64,000 nucleotides of DNA, taken from contig NZ_JACHWY010000003.1 in the NCBI RefSeq assembly GCF_014191715.1, forward strand, positions 662,063 through 726,062, written 5' to 3'. The position numbers and the translations under genes are program-made. Source of the DNA: Litorivivens lipolytica. GTDB taxonomy: Bacteria; Pseudomonadota; Gammaproteobacteria; Pseudomonadales; Spongiibacteraceae. The notes beneath the pieces are model-generated. The model saw only the letters and a program-made list of their open reading frames with translations. It ran no database searches and had not been told where the DNA came from. How positions within the stretch are numbered: the first letter of the stretch is position 1; each line of letters begins with the position of its first letter. This document shows, piece by piece, positions 8,308-16,829 of this stretch.

Positions 8308-9864
8308 TTAGTATGCTCCTTTGTTATGAAATCCTTTAACCAAGGTGAGGACTATTACTTTTAAGTCTAAGCCTAGTGACCAATTGGTAATATAATAAAT
8401 GTCAAACTCAAGGCGCTTTTCCATCTTGTAAAGATTGTCGGTCTCTCCTCTCCACCCATTAATCTGAGCCCACCCTGTTATTCCGGGTTTTACTAGGTGG
8501 CGTTGCATATAGCCCGTGATTTGGTCTCTATACAGCTCATTATGAGCAACGGCATGCGGTCTTGGACCAACAATGCTCATGGTGCCTTGCAGTACATTGA
8601 TAAATTGGGGTAGTTCATCCAGCGAGGTTTTTCGCAGGAAAGCTCCAACCTTAGTAACTCTTTCGTCGTTCTTTTGGGCTTGAACCACTACATCACCATT
8701 GTCACAGCAGGTCATTGAGCGAAACTTCCACACTTCAATCTCTTCGCCGTTAATGCCATAGCGGCGCTGTTTGAATATGACTGGGCCGGGCGAGCTGAGC
8801 TTTACTGCCGCGGCTATAAAGAGCATTGGAATAACGATTGCTACCAAGATTGTGCTGCCAAGAATCAGGTCTTCTGCTCGCTTGATAAAAGCATCAAAAG
8901 AGTCAAAAGGTGAGTTGTACACACTCACGACAGGCAGTCCGCCAATTTCCCTGCTGCGGGCGTTAAGCATGTTAAATGTAAAAATATCCGGCACTATATG
9001 AACGCAGCAGGGAGAGTTCGTGAGTTCGTCCACTAAGGCTTTGATAGTTTCTTCTTCCTTCATGGGCAAGGCGATGTAGATGTCGTCAAAGGCGGCAGCG
9101 CGCGCTTGAGAGATCAGCTCTCTCGTGGAGCCCAGCACTTTTAAAGCCTTTGCTTCCTCGCTGTCGTCTTTGAATTGAAGAGGATGGGTTCCTGTGTCTA
9201 CGCGGTCGTCATAAAATCCTTCAATATTGAGCCCCATCCATGGGCTGTTAAGTACACTTCGAGCAAGGCTTACGCCAGGCTCTTTGGCGCCTACAATGGC
9301 AATAGTGCGAGTGTTGATGCCGATGAGGCGGAATTGCCGTAATAAAATGCGCGCAGATACACGATAAAAGCTTATGGCAGTAGGAACAGCGATGGCCCAA
9401 GAGACCACCACAATGTTGTCGTAGTGATCGCCAGCGCTGAAGAGAAAGGCGGTAGTCAAGAGTGTGCCGAGTACGACAATCCATGCCGTAAAAACGGTTT
9501 TGGCTTCAGTGAACAGCGACTGCCCGCGCCATGAGTGATATAGCCCGTACTTGTTGGCGACGATATGCAGCAGTACGGAGCTGGCAAAGGCTGCAATTTG
9601 ATATGGAACAGTCCAGTCGATAGGAGAAACGTAGATAAGGGTGGCGAGCAGGCCCCAAACCAGTGATACATCAGCCAGCTGGTGTGCGGCAACTAACATG
9701 GAGTGGTGTTGGCGAATAAAACCTGTCGCGGTTTGTTCCCCCGAAATTAGAAGTGAGTGTTGCGAGTTCAAATTTATTACCCCAACGGCTGCGGCCGTGT
9801 GCTGCGTCACATTATCTTTGGTTGTCCGAGAGTGACTTGCTAGCTTAATACCTGCGAGAGTCAA
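8308..9864 (-). CDS. Undecaprenyl-phosphate glycosyl-1-phosphate transferase (WcaJ/WbaP-like)
   Basis: The 518-residue protein has four N-terminal membrane helices (about 60-175), a CoA-binding-like Rossmann domain starting at TIAIVGAKEPG (about 187), another membrane segment, and the C-terminal bacterial sugar transferase domain with GPVIFKQRRYGINGEEIEVW, RKTSLDELPQF and KPGITGWAQINGWRG. It starts the glycan by loading a hexose-1-phosphate onto undecaprenyl phosphate. It is first in the leftward cluster, as expected for the committing step. The start is uncertain: the frame opens with TTG at 9864, with GTG and ATG options 18 to 70 codons downstream and no strong ribosome-binding site. Confidence 0.9.
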   Translation of the reverse strand: MTLAGIKLASHSRTTKDNVTQHTAAAVGVINLNSQHSLLISGEQTATGFIRQHHSMLVAAHQLADVSLVWGLLATLIYVSPIDWTVPYQIAAFASSVLLHIVANKYGLYHSWRGQSLFTEAKTVFTAWIVVLGTLLTTAFLFSAGDHYDNIVVVSWAIAVPTAISFYRVSARILLRQFRLIGINTRTIAIVGAKEPGVSLARSVLNSPWMGLNIEGFYDDRVDTGTHPLQFKDDSEEAKALKVLGSTRELISQARAAAFDDIYIALPMKEEETIKALVDELTNSPCCVHIVPDIFTFNMLNARSREIGGLPVVSVYNSPFDSFDAFIKRAEDLILGSTILVAIVIPMLFIAAAVKLSSPGPVIFKQRRYGINGEEIEVWKFRSMTCCDNGDVVVQAQKNDERVTKVGAFLRKTSLDELPQFINVLQGTMSIVGPRPHAVAHNELYRDQITGYMQRHLVKPGITGWAQINGWRGETDNLYKMEKRLEFDIYYITNWSLGLDLKVIVLTLVKGFHNKGAY

Positions 9865-10108
9865 TAGTTAAATTTTGGTTTTGAGCGTTCGGCAAGACCA
9901 TTGATTCTGAGCCAAAATTGCTCAAAAACCAAGCTGTCGGCCCTGAAAATAGTCGGAATTTCCCCCATTTGGTCTAATTTGGTGCGGTGCTAGCGCTCTT
10001 GGAGTGCCTAACCGAGTTGTATTAGCTACTCCTGCAGGTATTGGGCCAAGTTTGGGTGGCCTGTGCAGGTGGGGAGCATGGGGGTGGAATGTTACGGGGG
10101 TGTGATGG

Positions 10109-10206
10109 GGGGAGATTGCTTCGTTGCTGCGCGCCTCGCAATGACGGGGTGCGGTGGGCGCAATGACGGGGAGTGGAGATTGCTTCACTGCGTTCGCAAT
10201 GACGGA
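10109..10206. repeat. Two single REP-like units
   Basis: Two units of the GAGATTGCTTCG ... CTCGCAATGACGG type lie head to tail (about 10112-10146 and 10172-10205), separated by a GGGCGCAATGACGGGG half-unit. They belong to the repeat family found across this window. The remainder of 9865-10208 holds no gene I can support; the polysaccharide cluster promoter should be here but I could not assign it. Confidence 0.7.
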
Positions 10207-10214
10207 AAGCTTAT

Positions 10215-10260
10215 GTTTCTCATTATTGATTAAGCGGAATTTAAGTCTATAATGAGAAAC
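10215..10260 (+). promoter_or_regulatory. Promoter bracketed by a 12-bp palindromic operator
   Basis: GTTTCTCATTAT (10215-10226) and its exact reverse complement ATAATGAGAAAC (10249-10260) flank a 22-bp centre. Inside lies a good sigma70 promoter: -35 TTGATT at 10226-10231, 16-bp spacer, -10 TATAAT at 10248-10253. Both promoter boxes overlap the arms, so a dimer bound here would block RNA polymerase. The natural candidate is the XRE protein encoded 16 bp downstream, which would be autoregulation as in many toxin-antitoxin operons. Confidence 0.75.
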
Positions 10261-10275
10261 AAATATGGAGGTTGT

Positions 10276-10743
10276 ATGCCCGCAAAGGCTCCGCCTATTA
10301 ATGACAGGTCCGCTGTTGTCGCTCGGTCGATAGGTCAGGCTGTGCGTGAGCGGCGGCTTTTGCACGGCGTTAAGGTTACAACGCTTGCTGAGGCGGCGGG
10401 AGTTTCTCGGGTGACGGTCTTTCGAGTTGAGAAAGGGGAGCCTTCAGTTACTCTGGGGGCCTACCTTGCGGTCTGTGACGCGCTGGATCTGGTGTTGAGC
10501 GCGGGTGAGCGTGAATCTCAGGCGGAGCCTGTTTTGCCGCTCACTATTCTGGTGAGTAACTATCCGCAGCTGCAGAAGCTGGCTTGGCAGATTCAGCCTA
10601 CGGAGCAGCTGAGCCCTGCTGAGGTGTTTTCTATTTATGAGCGCAATTGGCGGCATGTGGATGCTGAGTCGATTATTCCGGAGGAGCAGGCTCTCATAGA
10701 TGCCCTGCAGGCCGTATTTGGTGATTTCAATGTTTCGGCGTGA
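10276..10743 (+). CDS. XRE-family DNA-binding protein, probable antitoxin
   Basis: The 155-residue protein has an N-terminal XRE helix-turn-helix (about residues 25-75; TLAEAAGVSRVTVFRVEKGE is the core) and a C-terminal region with KLAWQIQPTEQLSPAEVFSI that is unrelated to DNA binding and may contact the toxin. The start is placed at ATG 10276 because GGAGG lies at the right distance and the earlier ATG at 10252 lies inside the -10 box and operator. The downstream toxin-like gene overlaps it by 14 bp. This layout fits an antitoxin-repressor of the AbiEii-associated type. Confidence 0.8.
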   Translation: MPAKAPPINDRSAVVARSIGQAVRERRLLHGVKVTTLAEAAGVSRVTVFRVEKGEPSVTLGAYLAVCDALDLVLSAGERESQAEPVLPLTILVSNYPQLQKLAWQIQPTEQLSPAEVFSIYERNWRHVDAESIIPEEQALIDALQAVFGDFNVSA

Positions 10744-11431
10744 GCACCATCAGAGAATCGCCCAGATTTTGCTCTCGCTGGACGGTGATGTGCTGCGCGA
10801 GATGCAATGTTTCTTTGGTGGCGGAACCGCCATCGTTTTAATGCGCGATGAGTTTCGTGAGTCTGTTGATATTGATTTTCTGGTGTCGGATGCACGGTGC
10901 TATGGGGAGTTGCGCAGTAGCCTCAGGAGTGCAGGTTCTCTGGCGCCGATTACTCGAGAGGGTGTGCAGCCAATAGCGTTGGAGCGTGATCTGCGCGCGG
11001 ATCAGTACGGGGTGCGCTGCCGTGTATTAGCTGGCGAGGTTGCCATAAAGCTGGAGTTGGTCCGCGAGGCGAGAATAGATTTTGATCCTGCGGATGCTGG
11101 TATTTGTGGTGTGCCAGTTCTGTCGGGGAGTGATTTGGCTGCGAGTAAGCTGCTTGCGAACTCTGATCGCTGGGCGGATGACGGTGTGTTAAGCCGAGAT
11201 ATTATTGATCTTGCCATGTTGAACGCTTCTCGACATGAATTGGCGAGGGCTTATACGAAGGCGAGCGCGGCTTATGGGCAATCCATCGAGAAGGATCTGA
11301 ATAAGGCGATCGACAAAATGGTTGATCGCTCCGGGTGGCTGGACAGGTGTATGAATGCTTTGTCGGTGAGTGCGCCTAAAGCCTTGGTGCTTGAGCGGAT
11401 TAAGGCATTGCGGCGGGTGGTGCGTGGCTAG
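10730..11431 (+). CDS. AbiEii/AbiGii-type nucleotidyltransferase toxin
   Basis: This 233-residue protein carries the DNA polymerase beta-like nucleotidyltransferase signature: a GGG-T-A motif (CFFGGGTAIVL, about residues 27-37) followed by ESVDIDFLVSD with the two metal-binding aspartates. That is the pattern of the AbiEii/MenT toxin superfamily, whose members transfer nucleotides to tRNA or proteins and stop growth. The ATG at 10730 lies within the 3' end of the XRE gene, so translation is coupled. Both key motifs are intact and the toxin is probably active. The target is not predictable. Confidence 0.82.
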   Translation: MFRREHHQRIAQILLSLDGDVLREMQCFFGGGTAIVLMRDEFRESVDIDFLVSDARCYGELRSSLRSAGSLAPITREGVQPIALERDLRADQYGVRCRVLAGEVAIKLELVREARIDFDPADAGICGVPVLSGSDLAASKLLANSDRWADDGVLSRDIIDLAMLNASRHELARAYTKASAAYGQSIEKDLNKAIDKMVDRSGWLDRCMNALSVSAPKALVLERIKALRRVVRG

Positions 11432-11447
11432 GGAGTTGGGAGTGTGG

Positions 11448-11512
11448 GCAGGGAGATTGCTTCGCTGTGCTCGCAATGACGGGGTGGGGTGGGCGCATGA
11501 CGGGGTGGATGA
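11448..11512. repeat. Single REP-like unit after the toxin gene
   Basis: A GGGAGATTGCTTCGCTGTG plus CTCGCAATGACGGGG unit at about 11450-11483 is followed by a degenerate GGGCGCATGACGGGG half-copy. It is the same family as at 10109-10206, so the toxin-antitoxin pair is flanked on both sides by these repeats. Confidence 0.7.
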
Positions 11513-11592
11513 TGGCTTGAGGGTATTGCATAGGTTGTCACCGCCAGCAAGTGATAGAATGCCCGCTTTTCAACCGGCAGGATCTTAGCCCC

Positions 11593-12669
11593 TTGAGCGA
11601 TTCCGAACAGAAACCCTCCTTCTTTTCCCGTTTAAAAGACGGCCTTACCGGCGCCGGCGAAGATCTGGCGGCGGCTGAGGGCTTTATTGAAGACGCCGAG
11701 CTGGCGCCGTGGCAGCATGTTGAGCTCACTGAAGAGCAGAAAATGCGTCTGTTTGAGCGGCTTACTCGGGGCTTGCAGCAAACGGGCAGCAATATTGGTC
11801 AGGGCCTGGGTAATCTGATTCTGGGTCAGAAGACCATTGATGATGATCTGCTTGAAGAGATTGAAACCCAGCTGTTGATGGCGGATATCGGCATTGAGGC
11901 CACCCAGACCATTATCGACAACATCACCGATGCGGTTAAGCGCAACCAGTTGGCGGATTCCGAGGCCCTGTATCAGGCCTTGCAGGCGGAGCTGACCAAC
12001 CTGCTGGCACCCTCACAGAATGAGCTGGTGATCGCCGAAGAGCATAAGCCTTATGTGATTCTGATGGTGGGTGTGAATGGTGTGGGTAAAACCACCACCA
12101 TCGGCAAGCTGGCCAAGCAGCTGCAGGTGCTGGGCAAATCCGTGATGCTGGCGGCGGGGGATACCTTCCGGGCGGCGGCGGTGGAGCAGCTGCAGGTGTG
12201 GGGCGAGCGTAACAATGTGCCTGTGGTGGCCCAGCATACCGGGGCGGATTCGGCTTCGGTGATTTATGACGCCCTGCAGGCCGCCAAGAGCCGTGAGGTG
12301 GATGTGTTGATTGCCGATACCGCCGGGCGCCTGCACAACAAAGACAACCTGATGGAAGAGCTCAAAAAGGTTGTTCGGGTAATGAAGAAAATTGACGAGT
12401 CCGCGCCCCATGAGGTGATGCTGGTGCTGGATGCGGGCACAGGGCAGAACGCCCTGGCCCAGGCCAAGCATTTTCAGGAAGCGGTGGGTGTGAGTGGTAT
12501 TGCGCTCACCAAGCTCGACGGTACAGCCAAGGGTGGCATTATCTTTGCCATTAGCCAGCAGTTGGGTATTCCCATTCGCTTTATCGGGATTGGTGAGGGG
12601 ATTGGTGATCTGCGCCCCTTCCGGGCCGATGAATTTGTGGAAGCGTTGTTTGCTCGGAGGTCGGAGTAG
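11593..12669 (+). CDS. ftsY: Signal recognition particle receptor FtsY
   Basis: FtsY is the GTPase receptor that docks SRP-ribosome complexes at the inner membrane. The 358-residue protein has a short acidic A domain, an N domain (about 60-150) and a G domain with GVNGVGKTTTIGKLA (G1), DTFRAAA, DTAGR (G3), TKLDGTAKGG (G4) and the closing GEGIGDLRPF. I place the start at TTG 11593, preceded by AGGA. The GTG at 11551 in the same frame overlaps a TAGAAT -10-like hexamer (11555-11560) and is less likely. It is followed by ftsEX and rpoH, a common gammaproteobacterial arrangement. Confidence 0.95.
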   Translation: MSDSEQKPSFFSRLKDGLTGAGEDLAAAEGFIEDAELAPWQHVELTEEQKMRLFERLTRGLQQTGSNIGQGLGNLILGQKTIDDDLLEEIETQLLMADIGIEATQTIIDNITDAVKRNQLADSEALYQALQAELTNLLAPSQNELVIAEEHKPYVILMVGVNGVGKTTTIGKLAKQLQVLGKSVMLAAGDTFRAAAVEQLQVWGERNNVPVVAQHTGADSASVIYDALQAAKSREVDVLIADTAGRLHNKDNLMEELKKVVRVMKKIDESAPHEVMLVLDAGTGQNALAQAKHFQEAVGVSGIALTKLDGTAKGGIIFAISQQLGIPIRFIGIGEGIGDLRPFRADEFVEALFARRSE

Positions 12670-12730
12670 GCAGGGGGAGATTGCTTCGCTTTGCTCGCAA
12701 TGACGGGCGGTGGGGATGGAATGACGGGAG
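12670..12730. repeat. Single REP-like unit after ftsY
   Basis: A GGGGAGATTGCTTCGCTTTG plus CTCGCAATGACGGGCGG unit (about 12673-12710) and a short AATGACGGGAG half-unit lie immediately after the ftsY stop. No coding capacity is seen in 12670-12984. Confidence 0.65.
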
Positions 12731-12734
12731 TGTC

Positions 12735-12915
12735 GTCATCGCGAGTCGCGCAGCGACGTGGCGATCTCTTTGAGTTGGCAGGGGGCTTAACGAGATTGCT
12801 TCGCGTTGCTCGCAATGACGGAAGAGTGTCGTCATCGCGAGGAGCATAGCGACGTGGCGATCTCTTTGAGTTGGCAGCGGGCTTAACGAGATGGCTTCGT
12901 GTTGCTCGCAATGAC
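12735..12915. repeat. Two tandem 85-bp REPIN-like inverted doublets
   Basis: Copies at 12735-12819 and 12831-12915 are each 85 bp. Each begins GTCATCGCGAG, has an inner GGCGATCTCTTTGAGTTGGC and ends TTGCTCGCAATGAC, so the two ends are imperfect inverted repeats that could fold into a long hairpin in RNA or single-stranded DNA. The two copies are highly similar and 11 bp apart, suggesting local duplication between ftsY and ftsE. Confidence 0.8.
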
Positions 12916-12984
12916 GGTGCCACGCGCTGCGTTCGCGATGATGGTGCTATACAATGCCCCCAACGATAATTACTGTGCTGTTCC

Positions 12985-13656
12985 ATGATCCAGTTCGACG
13001 ATGTCAGCAAGCGCTACCCCGGCGGCCATTCGGCGCTGAATCACCTGAGTTTTCAGGTGGATCACAACGAAATGGTGTTTCTCACCGGCCACAGCGGCGC
13101 GGGTAAGAGCACCCTACTCAAGCTTATTATGATGATGGAGCGGCCTACCTCCGGGCAGGTGTTTGTGGATGGCAAAAACCTAAATCGCCTGTCGTCGCGC
13201 AAGATCCCTCAGCACCGCCGAGAAGTCGGGGTGGTGTTTCAAAATCACCAGCTACTATTTGATCGCACTGTCTTCGATAACGTGGCTCTGCCGCTGATTA
13301 TCGCCGGTTTTCAGCCGCGCGATGTGGGGCGGCGGGTGCGGGCGGCGCTGGATAAGGTGGGCCTGCTGGATAAAGAAAAGAAGAGCCCGGTGACGCTCTC
13401 CGGTGGTGAGCAGCAGCGGGTGGGTATTGCCCGGGCGGTGGTTAATAAGCCCAAGCTCCTGCTGGCCGATGAGCCCACCGGTAACCTTGATCCGCAACTT
13501 TCTGCGGAGATTATGCATCTGTTCGAACAGTTCAATCAGGTGGGCGTAACGGTATTGATAGCGACCCACGATCTATCATTGATTGCGCGCATGCCTTACC
13601 GGGTGATGTCGCTGCAGGAAGGTCAGATTTTGCATGGCGGGGTGTCTACCTTATGA
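12985..13656 (+). CDS. ftsE: Cell division ATP-binding protein FtsE
   Basis: This 223-residue ABC ATPase has Walker [10 protein letters not shown] (about residues 34-42), the Q-loop, the signature [14 protein letters not shown], Walker B LLLADEP and the His-switch THD. With FtsX it forms the complex that activates periplasmic amidases at the divisome. Length is as in E. coli FtsE. It overlaps ftsX by 4 bp (ATGA). Confidence 0.95.
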   Translation: MIQFDDVSKRYPGGHSALNHLSFQVDHNEMVFLTGHSGAGKSTLLKLIMMMERPTSGQVFVDGKNLNRLSSRKIPQHRREVGVVFQNHQLLFDRTVFDNVALPLIIAGFQPRDVGRRVRAALDKVGLLDKEKKSPVTLSGGEQQRVGIARAVVNKPKLLLADEPTGNLDPQLSAEIMHLFEQFNQVGVTVLIATHDLSLIARMPYRVMSLQEGQILHGGVSTL

Positions 13657-14669
13657 GTGCCAACGCCGCCCGTCGACCGGTTAAATCCAAGCCTTCTGAA
13701 CCCAAAACCCCCGGCACGGGTGCCAGCGTTAAACCTATTGGCCTGCGCGAGAAATGGCAGGGTTATTGGGCCAATCAGCGGCTAGTGGCAGGGCAGACCC
13801 TGCGCCGGTTGGTAAAAGAGCCGGCATCCTCTGCCATGACGGTGCTGGTGATCGGCATTGCGCTGGCGCTTCCTGTGGTGATGCTGGTGGCGCTGGCCAA
13901 TATTGAACAACTGGGCCGGGGTTGGGATGGCACTGCGAAAATTTCTCTTTTTCTGGATCAAAAGCTGAGTGATGCCGATGCCCAGCGCTTTGCCAATAGC
14001 CTGAAAAGTCAGGCGGGTGTCGAGGCGGTGGAGTATCGCTCGTCCCGCGAAGCCTTGGACGAGTTTCGGGTTATGTCTGGCTATGGGGATGTGCTCAATT
14101 CCCTGAGTCGCAATCCGCTGCCGGCGGTGGTGCTGGTCACCCCAAAAGCGAGTGAGCAGATGGCGGAAACCAGTCGGCAACTGCTGGAGTTATTGGTCGC
14201 CAAACCTGAAGTGGCACAGGCCAAGCTGGATCTGGAATGGGTGCAGCGCCTGCACGCCATGATGGAGATTGGGAAGCGCATCACGCTGGCCTTGGCTTTT
14301 CTCTTGATGCTCGGCGTGCTGCTGGTGATTGGGAATACCATCAAACTGGCTATCGAAGCCCGTCGCGATGAGATTGTGGTAGTCAAGCTAGTGGGCGGAA
14401 CCAATGCCTTTGTGCGGCGCCCCTTTCTCTATACCGGTTTCTGGTACGGCCTTGGCGGCGGCCTTACCGCCTGGGTGATTCTGCAGGCCAGCCTGCTGAT
14501 TTTGGCTGGGCCGGTTTCCACGCTGGCCGGGCTCTATGAAAGTGAGTACTCGCTCATTGGGTTGGGCTTTGGCAATACGGTGATGCTCTGGATCACCAGT
14601 GGTTTATTGGGCTGGATGGGCGCCTTTCTGGTGGTGGGGCGGCATTTAAGCGGGATTGAGCCGCGCTAA
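13653..14669 (+). CDS. ftsX: Cell division protein FtsX
   Basis: This 338-residue integral membrane protein is the FtsE partner. It has a long basic cytoplasmic N-terminus (about 60 residues), one membrane helix, the periplasmic domain (about 90-215) that contacts EnvC-type amidase activators, and three C-terminal helices in the FtsX permease fold (GVLLVIGNTIKLAIEARRDE). Its start codon overlaps the ftsE stop, so the subunits are co-translated. Length is close to the E. coli protein. Confidence 0.93.
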   Translation: MSANAARRPVKSKPSEPKTPGTGASVKPIGLREKWQGYWANQRLVAGQTLRRLVKEPASSAMTVLVIGIALALPVVMLVALANIEQLGRGWDGTAKISLFLDQKLSDADAQRFANSLKSQAGVEAVEYRSSREALDEFRVMSGYGDVLNSLSRNPLPAVVLVTPKASEQMAETSRQLLELLVAKPEVAQAKLDLEWVQRLHAMMEIGKRITLALAFLLMLGVLLVIGNTIKLAIEARRDEIVVVKLVGGTNAFVRRPFLYTGFWYGLGGGLTAWVILQASLLILAGPVSTLAGLYESEYSLIGLGFGNTVMLWITSGLLGWMGAFLVVGRHLSGIEPR

Positions 14670-14725
14670 GTGGCGCTAGCTAACTGAAAGTTAAGGATAA
14701 TTTCGGTTTATCCACAGCTCGCATT

Positions 14726-14769
14726 TTGAACTTTTCTAGCTATTGGCACTCTAACTCCGCGAGTGCTAA
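14726..14769 (+). promoter_or_regulatory. CIRCE operator (HrcA site) over the rpoH promoter
   Basis: TTGGCACTC at 14743-14751, a 9-bp spacer and GAGTGCTAA at 14761-14769 match the CIRCE consensus (TTAGCACTC-N9-GAGTGCTAA) in 17 of 18 arm positions. A plausible sigma70 promoter, TTGAAC at 14726-14731 and TCTAAC at 14750-14755 with an 18-bp spacer, has its -10 inside the operator. HrcA binding would therefore repress rpoH. The element lies 50 bp upstream of the rpoH start. No hrcA gene is in the window. Confidence 0.85.
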
Positions 14770-14819
14770 ACTTCAGGGCCGTTTCGGGCTTTAACCGCTT
14801 TTTTGGAGGACCTGCGCAC

Positions 14820-15671
14820 ATGGCAACCCAACTGCAGCCAATTCACCAATTGGTGCCGGGTAGCGATCTTTCTGCGTATATTCAGTCGGTTGGCAGTATC
14901 CCGGTGCTGAGCGCCGAGCGCGAGCGCGCGCTGGCGGAAGACCTGTTTTACAACCAAAATCTTGAAGCCGCTCGCGAGCTGGTTATGTCGCACCTGCGTT
15001 TTGTGGTGCACATCGCCCGCAGCTACAGCGGTTATGGCCTGCCCCAGGCTGACCTGATTCAGGAAGGCAATGTGGGCCTGATGAAGGCCGTTAAGCGTTT
15101 CGACCCCTCTAAAGGCGTTCGTCTGGTGTCCTTTGCGGTGCACTGGATCAAAGCCGAAATTCACGAATTTATTCTGCGCAATTGGCGCATTGTCAAAGTC
15201 GCCACCACCAAAGCTCAACGTAAGCTGTTCTTCAATCTGCGCGGTGCCAAGAAAAAGCTGGCCTGGCTGAACAATGATGAAGCCACCGCCGTTGCCAAAG
15301 ATCTTGGCGTCGAAGTGAAAGACGTGCGCCAGATGGAAAGCCGTTTGGCCGCAGTGGATGTGGGCTTTGACGTGGATGTGGATGACGACTCCCCCTCGCC
15401 CGCGCCGGTGCAGTACCTGGAAGACCACAGCGCCAACCCGGCCCAGTTGCTGGAATCTGCCGACTGGGAAAGCGATACCCACGAAAGACTGGCTGTGGCC
15501 ATGGGTGAGCTGGATGAGCGCAGTCGCGATATTCTGCAGGCCCGCTGGTTAAATGAAGATTCCAAGGAAACCCTGCATGAACTGGCCGCGCGTTATGGTG
15601 TTTCGGCAGAGCGGATTCGTCAGCTTGAGCAAAATGCGATGAAGAAGCTTAAGGCCTCGATGCTGGCTTGA
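14820..15671 (+). CDS. rpoH: Heat-shock sigma factor RpoH (sigma-32)
   Basis: The 283-residue protein directs RNA polymerase to heat-shock promoters. It has region 2 ([21 protein letters not shown], about residues 80-100), the RpoH box [18 protein letters not shown] (about 130-148) and region 4 with the helix-turn-helix [20 protein letters not shown]. The start ATG 14820 has TTGGAGGA upstream; the in-frame ATG at 14763 lies inside the CIRCE element and would give an N-terminus unlike the family. A candidate target, clpB, has a sigma32-type promoter at 48934. Confidence 0.95.
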   Translation: MATQLQPIHQLVPGSDLSAYIQSVGSIPVLSAERERALAEDLFYNQNLEAARELVMSHLRFVVHIARSYSGYGLPQADLIQEGNVGLMKAVKRFDPSKGVRLVSFAVHWIKAEIHEFILRNWRIVKVATTKAQRKLFFNLRGAKKKLAWLNNDEATAVAKDLGVEVKDVRQMESRLAAVDVGFDVDVDDDSPSPAPVQYLEDHSANPAQLLESADWESDTHERLAVAMGELDERSRDILQARWLNEDSKETLHELAARYGVSAERIRQLEQNAMKKLKASMLA

Positions 15672-15703
15672 GTGTTGCACTCTTGTCATTGCGAGGACTG
15701 TTC

Positions 15704-15919
15704 GTCATTGCGAACGTAGTGAAGCAATCTCCCGATAGTGGTACGCTGCATCACGAGGTTGCCGCGTCGCGTTGCTCCTCGCAATGACAGAGCTCCGCGA
15801 AGCGCTTTGGGTGCGCAATGACGCTTCCCGTCCCTTGTCATTGCGAGGTACGAAGCAATCTCCTTAGCATGGCACCTTGCATTACGAGATTGCCGCGTCG
15901 CTTTGCTCCTCGCAATGAC
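15704..15919. repeat. Two REPIN-like inverted doublets after rpoH
   Basis: Copies at 15704-15788 (85 bp) and 15837-15919 (83 bp) each run from GTCATTGCGA through GAAGCAATCTCC, a variable centre and GATTGCCGCGTCGC (or GGTTGCC) to CTCCTCGCAATGAC. A half-unit (TGCGCAATGACG) lies between them and another near 15935-15945. They fill the gap between rpoH and rph, which converge here, so the hairpins could also act as a two-way terminator or RNA-end protector. Confidence 0.8.
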
Positions 15920-15951
15920 AAGTGGGGGGGCAACACAATGACGGAGAGGTT

Positions 15952-16677
15952 TTAAACCTCCACCGTCAACGCCTTACTCTGCTCCTCAAACAATTCCCCA
16001 ATCCCTTTTTCCGCCAGATCCAGCATGGCATTTAGCTCGGTTCGCGCAAACGGCGCCGCTTCAGCGGTGCCCTGAACCTCAATAAAGCCGCCGTTCGAAC
16101 CCATCACCACATTCATGTCGGTTTCGGCTTTGGAGTCTTCCGGGTAATCCAGATCCAGCACCGGGGTGCCTTCAAACACGCCCACACTGATCGCGGCGAT
16201 TTGCTGAACGATGGGGTTTTCTTTAATGGTGCCGGCTTTGAGCATGCTGGCGATCGCGTCGGCCAATGCGATATAGGCGCCGGTGATCGATGCGGTGCGA
16301 GTGCCACCATCGGCCTGAATGACATCGCAGTCTATTTGAATGGTGTTCTCGCCGAGTTTGTTCATATCCACGGCGGCGCGCAGGGAGCGGCCAATCAGGC
16401 GTTGAATTTCCTGAGTTCGGCCGCTCTGTTTGCCGCGAGCGGCTTCGCGGCTCATGCGTGAGCCAGTAGAGCGGGGCAGCATGCCGTATTCGGCGGTGAC
16501 CCAGCCCTGACCCTTTCCGCGCAAAAAGGGCGGTACGGAATTGTCTACGCTGGCGGTGCAGATCACTTTGGTGTTGCCCATTTCTATCAGCACCGAGCCT
16601 TCGGCGTGGCAGGTAAATCGGCGGGTGATAATAACTTCACGCAATTGATCGGGTTGGCGGCCGCTCGGTCGAGACAT
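15952..16677 (-). CDS. rph: Ribonuclease PH
   Basis: RNase PH trims tRNA 3' ends phosphorolytically. The 241-residue protein matches the family from [15 protein letters not shown], through the RNA-binding [18 protein letters not shown] and the [20 protein letters not shown] core with the phosphate site, to the C-terminal [10 protein letters not shown]. It forms a hexameric ring of dimers. It is transcribed away from yicC, the usual gammaproteobacterial arrangement. Confidence 0.96.
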   Translation of the reverse strand: MSRPSGRQPDQLREVIITRRFTCHAEGSVLIEMGNTKVICTASVDNSVPPFLRGKGQGWVTAEYGMLPRSTGSRMSREAARGKQSGRTQEIQRLIGRSLRAAVDMNKLGENTIQIDCDVIQADGGTRTASITGAYIALADAIASMLKAGTIKENPIVQQIAAISVGVFEGTPVLDLDYPEDSKAETDMNVVMGSNGGFIEVQGTAEAAPFARTELNAMLDLAEKGIGELFEEQSKALTVEV

Positions 16678-16829
16678 GAATTGCTCCTGGCAGTTGATTC
16701 ACAATTGAGGCCGGGGAGTATACCAGCTCGGCTTCGGCATTTTTGCCGGCCGTGATGGTAATCCCCCACTTTCCACCGAGAAAGGACGGGTTACAATGTT
16801 GGCCCATTGACCACAGCCGGAGACATCTC

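Noticed and set aside
9922..10365. Leftward frame of 147 codons over the REP units and the toxin-antitoxin promoter
   Set aside because: Its sequence is low-complexity from repeats (many His, Pro and Arg), it crosses the strong rightward promoter and operator, and it has no ribosome-binding site.
12474..13010. Leftward frame of 178 codons across the ftsY-ftsE repeat doublets
   Set aside because: It translates repeated RDDDT and ASKAKQS-like words from the tandem repeats and overlaps the 3' end of ftsY; a repeat artefact.
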